From positions 1-64,000 of the forward strand of contig NZ_FNQR01000006.1 in NCBI RefSeq assembly GCF_900107755.1: 64,000 nucleotides of DNA, given 5' to 3'. Position numbers and translations under genes: made by a program. Within the stretch, counting starts at the first letter, position 1. Every line of letters begins with the position of its first letter. Shown here one piece after another: positions 44,587 through 54,372 of the stretch. Under the pieces are notes generated by a model. It did no database searches. It had not been told where the DNA came from and was given only the letters and a program-made list of their open reading frames with translations. This DNA comes from Thalassobacillus cyri. Lineage in GTDB: Bacteria > Bacillota > Bacilli > Bacillales > Halobacillaceae.

Positions 44587-44983
44587 AGTCTTCATTGGTT
44601 TGGCGGCAGGACTGGCTGTCGGGACGGGGTTTGTCGCTTTTTTGACCGTATTAGGTATTATTCCCAGGTTGATGCAATTGAGTCGTTCCACAGATAGAAT
44701 CCGACTATATGAAACGGCTGTTATTCTAGGGACGTTCGCAGGTATCTATCTCTCGTTTGGTGATGAGGCAATCCTGCTCCCTGATCTGATTATAGCTGTG
44801 TGGGGTCTGTTGCATGGTGTCTTTATCGGCATGCTTGCAGCAGCGCTGACCGAAGTTTTGAACGTCTTCCCATTACTGACGAAACGCATTGGAATGGAGG
44901 GGCAGCTGCTGTTGTTGATGATGGCTATCGTGCTTGGGAAAATTACCGGATCATTATTTCATTGGATCATCTTTGTTAGATAA
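44567..44983 (+). CDS. spoVAB: Stage V sporulation protein AB
   Basis: 138 residues, essentially all membrane: four or so helices, beginning MIHILLEVFIGLAAGLAVGTGFVAFL. ATG 44567 has AAGGTGGA eight bases upstream, within spoVAA, and the genes overlap by 20 bases. Length matches the B. subtilis subunit (about 141). With SpoVAA it is needed for dipicolinate uptake, exact role unknown. Confidence 0.92.
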   Translation: MIHILLEVFIGLAAGLAVGTGFVAFLTVLGIIPRLMQLSRSTDRIRLYETAVILGTFAGIYLSFGDEAILLPDLIIAVWGLLHGVFIGMLAAALTEVLNVFPLLTKRIGMEGQLLLLMMAIVLGKITGSLFHWIIFVR

Positions 44984-45000
44984 ATGCTGGAGGTAAGACG

Positions 45001-45456
45001 ATGAGCGATAAGTTTGTCCAAAATCAATATAATAAGACAATTAAAAATTACCAGCCTAAGCCTAATTATTTTTTAAACTGCTTGAAAGCGTTCGTAATCG
45101 GCGGGTTAATTTGTGTCATTGGCGAAGCTTTGACTGATTTTTATGTGAATGTATTCGACTTTTCAAAAAAGGAAGCTGTCAATCCGACTGTTACGACATT
45201 AATACTGGCTTCCGCTTTGCTGACTGGTTTTGGCGTATATGACAAACTGGGACAATTTGCGGGAGCAGGATCGGCAGTACCTGTAACAGGTTTCGCAAAT
45301 TCTATTACTTCTGCTGCACTTGAGCACAAGAGTGAAGGATTGGTTTTAGGGGTCGCCACCAACTTATTCAAGCTTGCGGGTTCGGTCATCGTCTTTGGAG
45401 TAGTGGCCGCCTATGTACTCGGAATAATCAGATATGCTTGGCAACATTTCTTCTAG
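45001..45456 (+). CDS. spoVAC: Stage V sporulation protein AC
   Basis: 151 residues with three or four membrane helices (FLNCLKAFVIGGLICVIGEAL, TTLILASALLTGFGVYDKLG, a GAGSAVPVTGFANSI re-entrant-like stretch, and LAGSVIVFGVVAAYVLGI). The GQFAGAGSAVPVTGFANS motif recurs in SpoVAE below, showing the two are homologous. In B. subtilis SpoVAC acts as a mechanosensitive channel for dipicolinate release. GGAGGTAAG precedes ATG 45001. Confidence 0.95.
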   Translation: MSDKFVQNQYNKTIKNYQPKPNYFLNCLKAFVIGGLICVIGEALTDFYVNVFDFSKKEAVNPTVTTLILASALLTGFGVYDKLGQFAGAGSAVPVTGFANSITSAALEHKSEGLVLGVATNLFKLAGSVIVFGVVAAYVLGIIRYAWQHFF

Positions 45457-45467
45457 GAGGAGCAATC

Positions 45468-46481
45468 ATGGCTAAAATGGGACAACAATCTTGGTTATAC
45501 AACAATGCCATTTATATTAATGCATCTGGAACAGCCGTTGGCCCGATGGAAGCTGACGGTCCGTTATCTTCCTTTTTTGATCAAACTTATGATGAACTGC
45601 ATTGCAACCAGGATAATTGGGAGTTGGCTGAGCGTCAATTGATGAAGGATGCGATCCATGCTTGTCTGCAAAAGGCAGGAAAAGATCATTCAGAGATGGA
45701 TTTGTTCCTTGCTGGTGATTTGCTTAATCAAAATGTGACTGCTAATTATGTAGCGAAAGAGCTTGGCATTCCGTTCTTATGTATGTTCGGTGCCTGCTCG
45801 ACTTCGATGGAAACACTAGCCACGGGAGCATCGTTAATTGATGGAGGTTTTGCAGAACAGGTAATTGCAGCTGTAAGTTCTCACAATGCTACGGCAGAAA
45901 GACAGTTCCGTTATCCAACGGAATACGGGGGTCAAAAGCCGAAAACTGCAACCTTCACCGTTACTGGCAGTGGTGCAGCTCTCCTTTCAAAAAGAAAATC
46001 AAACATCCGTATCGAGTCAGCCACCATCGGTCGTGTGATGGACTATGGCACGAAAGACCCTTTTGACATGGGGTCTGCAATGGCACCGGCTGCGTATGAC
46101 ACAATCAAAACGCATTTTCAGGACATGGGACGCTCTCCGCAAGATTATGACTTGATTGCTACCGGCGATTTATCCGCTGTAGGCACTCCGATCGTCCGGG
46201 ATATGTTGAAGGAAGATGGGTTTGATGTCGAAGAAGTGCATAATGACTGCGGCCTCATGATCTATCATAGTGATCAGCCTGTTTTTAGTGGTGGAAGTGG
46301 GTGTGCATGTTCCGCTGTTGTCACTTATGGAAAGTTACTGGATGAGCTGGTAGCTGGCCGTTATAAAAAGATATTGGTAGTAGCTACCGGAGCGTTGATG
46401 AGCCCTACCATGGTCCAGCAGAAAGAATCCATCCCGGCCATTGCTCACGGAGTAGTCCTGGTCCGAGAGGAGGGTATGTGA
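45468..46481 (+). CDS. spoVAD: Stage V sporulation protein AD
   Basis: 337 residues from ATG 45468 (AGGAGGAGC upstream, overlapping nothing). Thiolase/beta-ketoacyl synthase fold without membrane helices: [18 protein letters not shown] corresponds to the nucleophile region and [14 protein letters not shown] to a later conserved loop. It binds dipicolinic acid on the forespore inner membrane. Length agrees with the family (338). Its stop overlaps spoVAE by one base. Confidence 0.95.
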   Translation: MAKMGQQSWLYNNAIYINASGTAVGPMEADGPLSSFFDQTYDELHCNQDNWELAERQLMKDAIHACLQKAGKDHSEMDLFLAGDLLNQNVTANYVAKELGIPFLCMFGACSTSMETLATGASLIDGGFAEQVIAAVSSHNATAERQFRYPTEYGGQKPKTATFTVTGSGAALLSKRKSNIRIESATIGRVMDYGTKDPFDMGSAMAPAAYDTIKTHFQDMGRSPQDYDLIATGDLSAVGTPIVRDMLKEDGFDVEEVHNDCGLMIYHSDQPVFSGGSGCACSAVVTYGKLLDELVAGRYKKILVVATGALMSPTMVQQKESIPAIAHGVVLVREEGM

Positions 46482-46831
46482 TGGATTATCTCTGGGCTTT
46501 TCTTGTCGGTGGAGGGATATGTATTATCGGTCAGTTGTTGCTGGATATAGCAAAACTTACGCCAGCCCACGTTATGTCTTCATTTGTCGTGGCGGGAGCT
46601 GTGCTGGATGCTTTTGATTTATACGATAATTTAATTGAATTTGCGGGTGCTGGAGCGACAGTGCCGATTACAAGCTTTGGGCATTCGTTATTGCACGGGG
46701 CGATGGAGCAGACGAAAGAGCATGGTTTTATTGGGATTGCTACAGGGATATTCCAGCTGACATCAGCTGGCATCGCTTCGGCAATTTTGTTCGGCTTTTT
46801 AGTCGCTGTCTTTTTCAAACCAAAGGGGTGA
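46481..46831 (+). CDS. spoVAE: Stage V sporulation protein AE (AEb type)
   Basis: 116 residues from ATG 46481; GAGGAGGG ends six bases before it, and GTG 46478 is too close. Three membrane helices; [28 protein letters not shown] parallels the motif in SpoVAC. This is the short AEb subunit. The soluble ~200-residue SpoVAEa that follows AEb in B. subtilis is absent here: spoVAF starts 54 bases later. Confidence 0.92.
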   Translation: MDYLWAFLVGGGICIIGQLLLDIAKLTPAHVMSSFVVAGAVLDAFDLYDNLIEFAGAGATVPITSFGHSLLHGAMEQTKEHGFIGIATGIFQLTSAGIASAILFGFLVAVFFKPKG

Positions 46832-46885
46832 AAAAGTAAATAGAGTAACTAGTGCTTGAGGGATAGAGAAAGGAGAGCGAGCGTA

Positions 46886-48352
46886 ATGGCAAAGCAAAAG
46901 GAAACGAACGTGATGCCACGTCTTCATGATGTGGAAAAATACATGGATGAGCAAGTGGGTATCGAGGAATCATTTGATGTCGGATTCCGTCAGTTTCCAA
47001 TCATGGGGAAGAAAATCGATATGTATTATGTTACAGGGCTTGTCGACACTGCCTATGTGATAGAATTGATGAAGGAACTGATGGAGTGGGAGGCAGAGCA
47101 GCCAAGGACGAAAAAAGTGTTCGAAGGAATTTATGAACACCTTGTACACCAGCAGGTAGAAATTGTAGAATCCATGGACGAGTGTATCACACAGCTGCTT
47201 TCTGGGTTAGCTGTGATCTTTGTCGAAGGGGAAAAAAAAGCTTTTATAATAGATGTAAGATCTTACCCGGGACGATCACCGGAAGAGCCAGATACGGAGA
47301 AGGTCGTTCGGGGCTCAAGGGATGGATATACAGAGAATATTATAGAAAATACTGCATTGACACGGAGAAGAATCAGGGATGGGCGCTTACGCCATGAAAT
47401 AATCAAATCAGGCACCAGGTCCAAAACGGATATATGTATATCCTACCTAAAAGATGTAGCTGACCCAGGGTTAGTAAAAGTGGTTAAAGAAGAAGTGAAA
47501 AATATTGAAATTGACGGACTATCCATGGCAGATAAAACGGTGGAAGAATATATCGTGAAACAAGGGCGAAACCCTTTTCCAATGGTACGATATACCGAAC
47601 GGCCAGATGTTGCTTCCAGTCACTTATTCGAGGGTCATGTTTTAATCATGGTAGATACTACACCTAGTATGATCATAACCCCCACCACTTATTTCCACCA
47701 TGTACAGCATGCGGAGGAATATCGCCAATCGCCGGTTGTCGGGACTTTTATCAGATGGATAAGGTTTATAGGGATCTTTGCATCGATATTTTTATTGCCA
47801 TTCTGGTTATTGATGGTGATGGAGCCATCTCTGCTTCCTCAAGCTCTGGCTTTCGTCGGTCCCAATGAAGAGAGCAGTATACCAGTGGTCATTCAAATTT
47901 TGTTAGCGGATATCGGAATTGAATTTTTAAGGGTAGCCGCCATTCATACTCCTACACCATTATCAACAGCAATGGGTTTGATTGCAGCTGTATTAATTGG
48001 GCAGATAGCCATCGATGTTGGAATGTTTATACCGGAAGTCATTCTCTATGTATCTGTAGCAGCGATTGGGACATTTTCCACTCCTAGTTATGAGTTGAGT
48101 GTAGCTAATAAAATGAGCCGGATGGTGCTGGTACTATTGACTGCCTTTTTCGGTGTGAAAGGTTTTGTCATCGGTTTTACATTATATACCCTTATTCTTG
48201 CAAATACCAAATCATTGAATACTCCTTATCTCTGGCCGCTAATTCCATTCAATGCACAGGCATTAATGCAGATCCTTTTCCGATTGTCTGTGCCTTTGAC
48301 AAAAGTACGCCCGAGCATCGTACATCCACAAAATAATAAACGTCAGCCTTAA
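46886..48352 (+). CDS. spoVAF: Stage V sporulation protein AF (GerA A-subunit-like)
   Basis: 488 residues from ATG 46886 (AAAGGAGAG upstream). Homologous to the A subunits of nutrient germinant receptors: a soluble N-terminal domain (1-280, with VEGEKKAFIIDVRSYPGR) and a C-terminal membrane domain with about five helices (IRFIGIFASIFLLPFWLLM, AMGLIAAVLIGQIAIDVGMF, MVLVLLTAFFGVKGFVIGF). Acts in germination in relatives. Last gene of the spoVA operon; terminator follows. Confidence 0.94.
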   Translation: MAKQKETNVMPRLHDVEKYMDEQVGIEESFDVGFRQFPIMGKKIDMYYVTGLVDTAYVIELMKELMEWEAEQPRTKKVFEGIYEHLVHQQVEIVESMDECITQLLSGLAVIFVEGEKKAFIIDVRSYPGRSPEEPDTEKVVRGSRDGYTENIIENTALTRRRIRDGRLRHEIIKSGTRSKTDICISYLKDVADPGLVKVVKEEVKNIEIDGLSMADKTVEEYIVKQGRNPFPMVRYTERPDVASSHLFEGHVLIMVDTTPSMIITPTTYFHHVQHAEEYRQSPVVGTFIRWIRFIGIFASIFLLPFWLLMVMEPSLLPQALAFVGPNEESSIPVVIQILLADIGIEFLRVAAIHTPTPLSTAMGLIAAVLIGQIAIDVGMFIPEVILYVSVAAIGTFSTPSYELSVANKMSRMVLVLLTAFFGVKGFVIGFTLYTLILANTKSLNTPYLWPLIPFNAQALMQILFRLSVPLTKVRPSIVHPQNNKRQP

Positions 48353-48402
48353 ATTGTTATTTGCCGGTTTTAAAACCATATGATAAATTTAATATAATTT
48401 AG

Positions 48403-48443
48403 AAAAGAATGTCTTATCATTATTACACAGGCATTCTTTTTTG
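48403..48443 (+). terminator. Terminator of the spoVA operon
   Basis: AAAAGAATG(C) / GCATTCTTTT stem around a long loop, followed by TTG. It lies about 50 bases after the spoVAF stop. Confidence 0.65.
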
Positions 48444-48593
48444 ATTGGTTCAGTCCTGGATAGTGGGAGAATTTGCGATACCCTTCTTGGAAGAACCGGA
48501 GAAATAGCAGTCGCAAGCGAAATTATTTTTCTCAAAATGAATGACTGGAAATAATAGATCGGATATCAAATGGCACAGGAAGGAAGGAACTAC

Positions 48594-49907
48594 ATGAGTT
48601 TACCTTATAATGAACAAGGTCATTTGCTGATAGGCGGTATTGATGCAGTGTCATTGACTGAAACGTATGGCACTCCATTATTTGTATATGATGTAGAACG
48701 GATCAGAAAAAACGCCCGGGCGTTTGTAAAAACATTTGAGGAACGAGGGATGAAGGCGCAAGTTGCTTATGCGAGCAAAGCTTTTTCCTCGGTGGCGATA
48801 CTGCAGGTAGCCAAGCAGGAAAATTTAAGCCTTGATGTCGTTTCTCAAGGAGAGTTATATACGGCATTGAAAGCGGGCTTTCCTGTGGAAAAAATACATT
48901 TGCATGGGAACAACAAAAGCCTTGAAGAATTAGAAATGGCAGTTGAACAGGAAATCGGATGTATCGTGGTTGATAATTTCTACGAAATCGATTTATTGGC
49001 AGCCATACTTGAAGAAAAAGGAAAAGAAATGGACGTATTGCTACGGGTTACTCCAGGAATTGAAGCACATACCCATGATTATATCCTTACAGGTCAGGAA
49101 GATTCCAAGTTTGGATTCGACTTATCGAGTGGGCAGGCTGACCTTGCTTTTCAACGAATCAGTAATTCGGAAAGAATTCATTTAATTGGACTACATTGCC
49201 ATATCGGTTCACAAATATTTGAAACCAGTGGTTTTTTAATGGCGACCAAGAAACTTTTTGCTTCCATGGATGAATGGAGAGGAAAATACGGATTTACCGC
49301 TGAAGTGCTGAACCTCGGAGGAGGATTCGGTATCCGGTACACCAAAGAGGATGACCCGCTTGAATTAGATGCTTATGCTCATGCTCTAATCAATGAAGTG
49401 AATGAACAGGCAGTCGAAAAAAACTACCCGATACCTGAGATCTGGATAGAGCCCGGCCGTGCCATCGTAGGAGATGCTGCTGTAACTTTATATTCCATAG
49501 GTGCTATTAAAGAGATACCGGGAGTTCGAAAATATATATCCGTGGATGGTGGAATGACAGATAATCTGCGTCCAGCTTTGTATCATGCAAAGTATGAAGC
49601 GGCAGTCGCTAATCGTATGGATGCACCAGTTCATGAAAAGGTATCAGTTGCAGGGAAGTGCTGTGAGTCTGGAGATATGCTAATATGGGATGTAGAGCTT
49701 CCGGAGGTATCTCACCAGGATATACTTGCGGTGATGAGCACTGGTGCCTATGGCTATTCGATGTCTAACAATTACAATCGTTTTCCACGACCAGCAGTCG
49801 TATTTGTAGAGAATGGAGAACATCAGCTGGTTATAGAGCGGGAAAACTACGAAGATTTGCTCAGGCTGGATTGCTCTTATATAAAAGGAGAGGAGAGTCT
49901 TACATGA
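48594..49907 (+). CDS. lysA: Diaminopimelate decarboxylase
   Basis: 437 residues from ATG 48594 (GGAAGGAAC upstream). PLP-dependent fold-III decarboxylase: Lys62 in [11 protein letters not shown] binds PLP, followed by [41 protein letters not shown] and the active-site CESGD. It makes L-lysine from meso-diaminopimelate, the last step of lysine synthesis. The 150 bases upstream show no lysine riboswitch pattern. ppiB overlaps its stop by four bases. Confidence 0.96.
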   Translation: MSLPYNEQGHLLIGGIDAVSLTETYGTPLFVYDVERIRKNARAFVKTFEERGMKAQVAYASKAFSSVAILQVAKQENLSLDVVSQGELYTALKAGFPVEKIHLHGNNKSLEELEMAVEQEIGCIVVDNFYEIDLLAAILEEKGKEMDVLLRVTPGIEAHTHDYILTGQEDSKFGFDLSSGQADLAFQRISNSERIHLIGLHCHIGSQIFETSGFLMATKKLFASMDEWRGKYGFTAEVLNLGGGFGIRYTKEDDPLELDAYAHALINEVNEQAVEKNYPIPEIWIEPGRAIVGDAAVTLYSIGAIKEIPGVRKYISVDGGMTDNLRPALYHAKYEAAVANRMDAPVHEKVSVAGKCCESGDMLIWDVELPEVSHQDILAVMSTGAYGYSMSNNYNRFPRPAVVFVENGEHQLVIERENYEDLLRLDCSYIKGEESLT

Positions 49908-50341
49908 AAAAAGGCAGCATTACATTTGAAACAGGAGAAAAGATTGTATTAGAATTTTATCCTAACGAGGCACCAAACACGGTAGCTAACTTTGAAGAGC
50001 TTGCGAACAGCGGCTTCTATGATGGGGTGATTTTCCACCGTGTCATCCCAGGCTTTGTAGCACAAGGGGGAGATCCTACAGGAACCGGCCGCGGAGGTTC
50101 CGGAAAAACAATCAAATGTGAAACAGAAGGAAATCCCCACAAACATGTCGCGGGCTCCTTATCCATGGCCCATGCTGGAAAAGATACCGGAAGCAGTCAA
50201 TTCTTTTTGGTACACGAACCCCAGCCGCATTTGGATGGCGTCCATACTGTATTTGGTCAAGTGATTGACGGAATGGATACGGTACTGAACATTAAGCCAG
50301 GCGACACAATGAAAGAAGTGCGTGTGTGGGATGAGGAATAA
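49904..50341 (+). CDS. ppiB: Cyclophilin-type peptidyl-prolyl isomerase
   Basis: 145 residues from ATG 49904. Single cyclophilin domain: [22 protein letters not shown] contains the catalytic Arg and the Phe/Gln of the active site, followed by [20 protein letters not shown] and [17 protein letters not shown]. No signal peptide, so cytoplasmic proline isomerisation in protein folding. It is translationally coupled to lysA, the same pair as in B. subtilis. Confidence 0.95.
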   Translation: MKKGSITFETGEKIVLEFYPNEAPNTVANFEELANSGFYDGVIFHRVIPGFVAQGGDPTGTGRGGSGKTIKCETEGNPHKHVAGSLSMAHAGKDTGSSQFFLVHEPQPHLDGVHTVFGQVIDGMDTVLNIKPGDTMKEVRVWDEE

Positions 50342-50424
50342 GTAATGGATATAGTGGGCCCTTTTAGAGGCTCACTATTTTCATTTCATTCGGCAGGTTT
50401 ACCTGAAGGAGAGGTGATGGGGCA

Positions 50425-50877
50425 TTGCTGGAGTTTTTGGCTGTGATGATTTGGGTTGCCCCATTAGGTATACTCATCCATGAATTAGGACATGCAATAC
50501 CGGCGGTCCTGCTGGGGCGTGGGGAAGCGGTTCTCCACATCGGCACCGGTTCCGTCGTAATCCGGGCGAAGTGGGGCAAATTTCAACTGCGGGTGTACCG
50601 TTTATTTTTTCTTGGCGGACATACAGAGAGCTGCTGTAACGAAAGCTTTAACAGGTGGCAAAAGGGAGTTGTGAGTTTAGGGGGACCTTGCTTGAATCTG
50701 TTTGTTTTTTTATTATCCTACTCATTTCTGCGAATTGAGTGGTTACATATTTTCATGTTATATAATTTATACTTGGCTGTATTCAATCTGATTCCATACA
50801 GCTGGAAAGGCAAATACTCAGATGGTTATCGCTTTTTCCAGATATTATTAAACAAACAATCGGAAGAGACACCTTGA
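50425..50877 (+). CDS. Minimal M50 (site-2 protease)-like membrane protein
   Basis: 150 residues from TTG 50425 (GGAGAGGTGATGGGG just upstream; the ATG in that stretch leads out of frame). HELGHAIPAVLLGRG in the first helix is a zinc metalloprotease HExxH. Two or three further helices follow, and YNLYLAVFNLIPYSWKGKYSDGYRF has N-LIP and SDG where M50 proteases have the NPDG-containing third ligand. It lacks PDZ and other domains. Either a minimal protease or a degenerate relative; target unknown. Confidence 0.65.
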   Translation: MLEFLAVMIWVAPLGILIHELGHAIPAVLLGRGEAVLHIGTGSVVIRAKWGKFQLRVYRLFFLGGHTESCCNESFNRWQKGVVSLGGPCLNLFVFLLSYSFLRIEWLHIFMLYNLYLAVFNLIPYSWKGKYSDGYRFFQILLNKQSEETP

Positions 50878-50946
50878 ATATTTTTTGAGTTTGGCTTATG
50901 CTAATCGTTGAAGCTCAACAAGGTCAGCAACCTGGGGGAAATTGAA

Positions 50947-51036
50947 GTGAGAAAGAAAAACATTATATTGTTTATCGTTTTGCTGACGTTCAGCATATTA
51001 TGGGGATTATACTACTGGTTTTTCATTGTAATGTAA
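50947..51036 (+). CDS. 29-residue single-helix membrane peptide
   Basis: GTG 50947 is six bases after TGGGGGAA. The peptide starts RKKN and then runs IILFIVLLTFSILWGLYYWF to FIVM, one hydrophobic helix with a positive N-terminus. Not recognised as a named family. The remainder of the 50878-51221 gap contains a possible long-range pairing CTACCCATGA (near 51098) with TCATGGGAGTAG (near 51180) and no other gene. Confidence 0.45.
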   Translation: MRKKNIILFIVLLTFSILWGLYYWFFIVM

Positions 51037-51212
51037 GGAGCATACTGAATTTAGGCGAACCATACTGAGATTACAGTCATATTAATAACAACTACGGCTA
51101 CCCATGATTAGCTGGAGAGAATATCAACGAATAGAGGAATAATACTATTTTGGCTGGATAATCAGCAGCCTGATTCCTATTCATGGGAGTAGGAAAGTTA
51201 TTTTTATAATGA

Positions 51213-51599
<387 letters not shown>

Positions 51600-51601
51600 T
51601 A

Positions 51602-51640
51602 AAAATAAGCGCATGTCCATGACATGCGCTTATTTTCGTT
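51602..51640. terminator. Bidirectional terminator between ribT and ypuF
   Basis: AAAATAAGCGCATGTC (51602-51617) / GACATGCGCTTATTTT (51621-51636), a perfect 16-bp stem with T runs on both strands, between convergent genes. Confidence 0.88.
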
Positions 51641-51646
51641 AATTAT

Positions 51647-52162
51647 TTATTTATAAACATTTTCGGTATGCAATCTTTCTTGATTATTTCCACTTTGGTT
51701 TCTTAATTTATGTTTGTGGATTAAATAATAGTCGCAGGGTTCCTTCTCTCTGTTATAGGGAACCTGCCATTCAGAACAAGTGTCCTTTACCGAGAGAATC
51801 AATCCGGGATCTTTGATGGGAAGATTGATATTCTGATAGGGTGTTCGATGCTTCAGTGCAGCATCTAATTGTGTAATGATATCGAACAGGGACTCTGGTT
51901 CCAATCCAAGAGTATCCAGTTCATGTTGATGGGCTGCCCAGTTATTTTGTAACCTTGATACCAATTTGCTCGCCCCTTTATAATTGCCTCGGCGGTAGTG
52001 ATACAGACTTACCGCAAGCTGGATCATCCATACCCATATAGAATCCCGCTGACCTGGGGCGGTTTCTTTCCAATATGCTTCTAATACTTCGTGACATTCA
52101 AAAAAATCTTTTGTCCCGTTGAAATGTGCCAGAAATTCGACATAAGCTTTTGGATAATACAT
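51647..52162 (-). CDS. DUF309 family protein (YpuF)
   Basis: 171 residues from ATG 52162, nine bases after AAGGAG on the minus strand; the longer ATG-starting form would include that ribosome site in its coding part. The DUF309 motif GTKDFFECHEVLEAYWKE is near residue 20 and IQLAVSLYHYRRGNYKGASKL follows. Helical, function unknown. In B. subtilis ypuF adjoins scpA as here, though orientation differs. Confidence 0.85.
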   Translation of the reverse strand: MYYPKAYVEFLAHFNGTKDFFECHEVLEAYWKETAPGQRDSIWVWMIQLAVSLYHYRRGNYKGASKLVSRLQNNWAAHQHELDTLGLEPESLFDIITQLDAALKHRTPYQNINLPIKDPGLILSVKDTCSEWQVPYNREKEPCDYYLIHKHKLRNQSGNNQERLHTENVYK

Positions 52163-52230
52163 AAAAAACTGCTCCTTCATGCTCATTCTTGAAGTTTATC
52201 AATAGTGTAACATAACAGAGCAGAAATAAA

Positions 52231-52270
52231 GAATGACAAGGTTCTTTTAAGAAGAACCTTGTCATTCGAT
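52231..52270 (-). terminator. Terminator after the YjcZ-like small gene
   Basis: GAATGACAAGGTTCTT (52231-52246) / AAGAACCTTGTCATTC (52252-52267), a perfect 16-bp stem. On the minus strand it is followed by TTTATTTC, ending the transcript of the small gene at 52279. Confidence 0.82.
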
Positions 52271-52278
52271 TATTTATT

Positions 52279-52362
52279 TTAGTACCAAGCTGCTCCTACA
52301 ATAACCAATAAGATGAACAACACGACGATTAAGGCAAAGCCGCCTCCATAGCCTCTACTCAT
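52279..52362 (-). CDS. YjcZ-family tiny sporulation membrane protein
   Basis: 27 residues: MSRGYGGGF then a single helix ALIVVLFILLVIVGAAWY, ending at the stop 52279. GGAGGG lies eight bases before the ATG on the minus strand. The Gly-rich N-terminus and the FALIVVLFILLVIVGA(A/S)W(Y) ending are diagnostic of the tiny transmembrane YjcZ/YhjA-like spore proteins of Bacillaceae. Role unknown; forespore expression is family knowledge. Too short for usual ORF calling. Confidence 0.88.
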   Translation of the reverse strand: MSRGYGGGFALIVVLFILLVIVGAAWY

Positions 52363-52502
52363 CTTAATCCCTCCTTTTTGCTGTTAACGTAAATCTGATT
52401 TTTTGGTAAGATACATCTTACGATAATAAAATATGTATCCAAGTGAAATGTGTATGGGCTGATATCATTGGTTTGGCAGATGAATAAGCGGAGGAAAAAT
52501 AT

Positions 52503-53249
52503 ATGAAGCAAAGTTACCAAGTAAAAATAGATGCGTTCGAAGGGCCTCTTGACCTTCTTTTACACTTGATCAACCAGTATGAGATTGATATTTACGGTAT
52601 TCCGGTTGCGGACATCACGGAGCAGTATATGGCTTATATCCACACCATGCAGCAACTGGAACTTGATATCGCAAGTGAATACCTGGTAATGGCGGCGAGT
52701 CTGCTTGCAATGAAAAGTCAAATGCTTCTTCCTAATCAACCTATAGAATTGGATGATGAAGAGGACATGGAAGAAGATCCAAGGGAAGAACTGATGAGAC
52801 GCTTAATTGAGTATCGGAGATATAAGGATGCGGCCTTGCTTCTAAAAGAAAAAGAAGAGAAGGCTGATCGAATTTATACGAAACCTCCATCCAATTTGGA
52901 TGCTTATCAAGAAGAACAACCTGTAATACGTAAAGGCGAAGGTTCCATTTATGATATGTTGGGTGCTATGGCGAAAATATTGAAAGGTCACAGGGCCACT
53001 AATAGTAAACGTACAGGTACGAAAGTCCAGCGAGATGAGATTCCTATTCAATTAAGGATGTCAGAAATCATGGACCATATTGATAAGTCCGGCAGCGCGG
53101 TGAAATTCGATGATTTATTTCCACAGCCTTCCCGCAGCCATATCGTAGTAACTTTCATGGCTTTGTTGGAGTTGATGAAAGGAAATGAAATATATTGTGT
53201 GCAAGAGAAACATTTTGATGAATTGCTTGTGTATAAAATGGAGGGCTAA
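52503..53249 (+). CDS. scpA: Segregation and condensation protein A
   Basis: 248 residues, the kleisin of the SMC complex. N-terminal QVKIDAFEGPLDLLLHLINQYEIDIY contacts the SMC neck and the C-terminal winged helix (FMALLELMKGNEIYCVQEKHF) contacts the SMC head; a variable acidic linker lies between. It works with ScpB and SMC in chromosome organisation. ATG 52503 with GGAGG upstream. scpB starts six bases after its stop. Confidence 0.95.
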   Translation: MKQSYQVKIDAFEGPLDLLLHLINQYEIDIYGIPVADITEQYMAYIHTMQQLELDIASEYLVMAASLLAMKSQMLLPNQPIELDDEEDMEEDPREELMRRLIEYRRYKDAALLLKEKEEKADRIYTKPPSNLDAYQEEQPVIRKGEGSIYDMLGAMAKILKGHRATNSKRTGTKVQRDEIPIQLRMSEIMDHIDKSGSAVKFDDLFPQPSRSHIVVTFMALLELMKGNEIYCVQEKHFDELLVYKMEG

Positions 53250-53255
53250 TCTATC

Positions 53256-53855
53256 ATGAATATCAATGAATACAAGGGAGCAGTCGAAGGACTTCTTTTC
53301 GCAGCAGGAGAAGAGGGACTGACAAAACAAAAGTTGAAAGATGTACTTGAAATAGAGCAACATACCCTTCAAGAACTTTTAGACGAGCTTATGGTCGACT
53401 ATCAAGAAAAACAGAGAGGCGTTACCTTGATGTTTTCGGATGAGGCCATTTATTTGGCAACTAAAGTGGAACATGCCCCATACTTGAAGCAGCTATTGGA
53501 TTCTCCCCAATCATCGAAATTATCTCAGGCTGCCCTTGAGACATTAGCAATCATCGCTTACCAGCAGCCCATTACAAGGGTGGAAATCGAAGAGCTAAGA
53601 GGGGTTAAAAGTGAGCGTGCAATCCAGACGCTTACCAGTCGCTCCTTAATTCAGGAAGTCGGAAGAAAAGAGGGAATTGGTCGTCCGATTTTATATGGTA
53701 CTACGAAAGACTTTTTGACCTACTTCGGAATCAATTCTTTAGAAGACCTCCCCCCGTTACCAGAGGGAAATGAAGATGATATGGAAACGGAAGCAGACCT
53801 GTTTTTTGAGGAGTTTAGTACGCAGGGACACGAAAATACAGAGGATCATGAATAA
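53256..53855 (+). CDS. scpB: Segregation and condensation protein B
   Basis: 199 residues with two winged-helix domains (about 1-90 and 95-170); TLAIIAYQQPITRVEIEELRGVKSERAIQTL is the characteristic second-domain sequence, with GRKEGIGRPILYGTT after it. Dimeric partner of ScpA in condensin. The C-terminal 30 residues are acidic and disordered. In B. subtilis ypuI follows directly; here an extra gene intervenes. Confidence 0.95.
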   Translation: MNINEYKGAVEGLLFAAGEEGLTKQKLKDVLEIEQHTLQELLDELMVDYQEKQRGVTLMFSDEAIYLATKVEHAPYLKQLLDSPQSSKLSQAALETLAIIAYQQPITRVEIEELRGVKSERAIQTLTSRSLIQEVGRKEGIGRPILYGTTKDFLTYFGINSLEDLPPLPEGNEDDMETEADLFFEEFSTQGHENTEDHE

Positions 53856-53919
53856 TATTCAGATATTTCAGTACAGCTATGGTAACATATATTTATATTA
53901 ATGAGTTTGGGGGGAGTTT

Positions 53920-54333
53920 ATGGAAATCAAATCATCCAAAGGAGTAGAACTGGTAAAAGATAAGTCTAATTCACCGGAGGAGTTTTTCAATCGCTCCGAA
54001 TTAGTATACGAGGATAAAGGTAGAGAACAAAAATTTTCTGTGCTGTATCTCCGTTATTTTGATGAGAAATTACATGAGTTCACACCATTTACGGAAAATC
54101 CAGTTATGATTTTTGGGGACAATGAAATCATGCTTAAGGATTTAGTTGCGTTCATAGCACTTGTAAAAAATCCAGGTTATAAACATCGTAGAAAAATGTA
54201 TATTAATGAATATGAGGAATATAAAGAGTTATTTTCAGGTGTTAATTGGGAAGCTGTTAAACAAGCCTTCTTGAAGATCAACGATGGCAAAGGCTTTGAT
54301 ATGGAATCGACACTCGAATTTATTCATGCCTGA
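53920..54333 (+). CDS. Hypothetical protein, unrecognised family
   Basis: 137 residues, not recognised. ATG 53920 has a good GGGGGGAG site eight bases upstream. The chain is charged and soluble, with no signal peptide or membrane helix. Repeated Glu-Tyr-rich segments include FFNRSELVYEDKG, YINEYEEYKELF and FDMESTLEFI; FSVLYLRYFDEKLHEF looks like a beta strand pair. It lies between scpB and ypuI on the same strand (gaps 64 and 39), where B. subtilis has no gene. It looks AT-richer than its neighbours by eye, possible sign of transfer. Confidence 0.7.
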   Translation: MEIKSSKGVELVKDKSNSPEEFFNRSELVYEDKGREQKFSVLYLRYFDEKLHEFTPFTENPVMIFGDNEIMLKDLVAFIALVKNPGYKHRRKMYINEYEEYKELFSGVNWEAVKQAFLKINDGKGFDMESTLEFIHA

Positions 54334-54372
54334 AGACCACAGAGAGGTGTACTTACAATTAGGAGGCTGGCA

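Noticed and set aside
48444-48593. Lysine riboswitch before lysA
   Set aside because: The leader shows none of the conserved L-box segments that I could recognise and is short.
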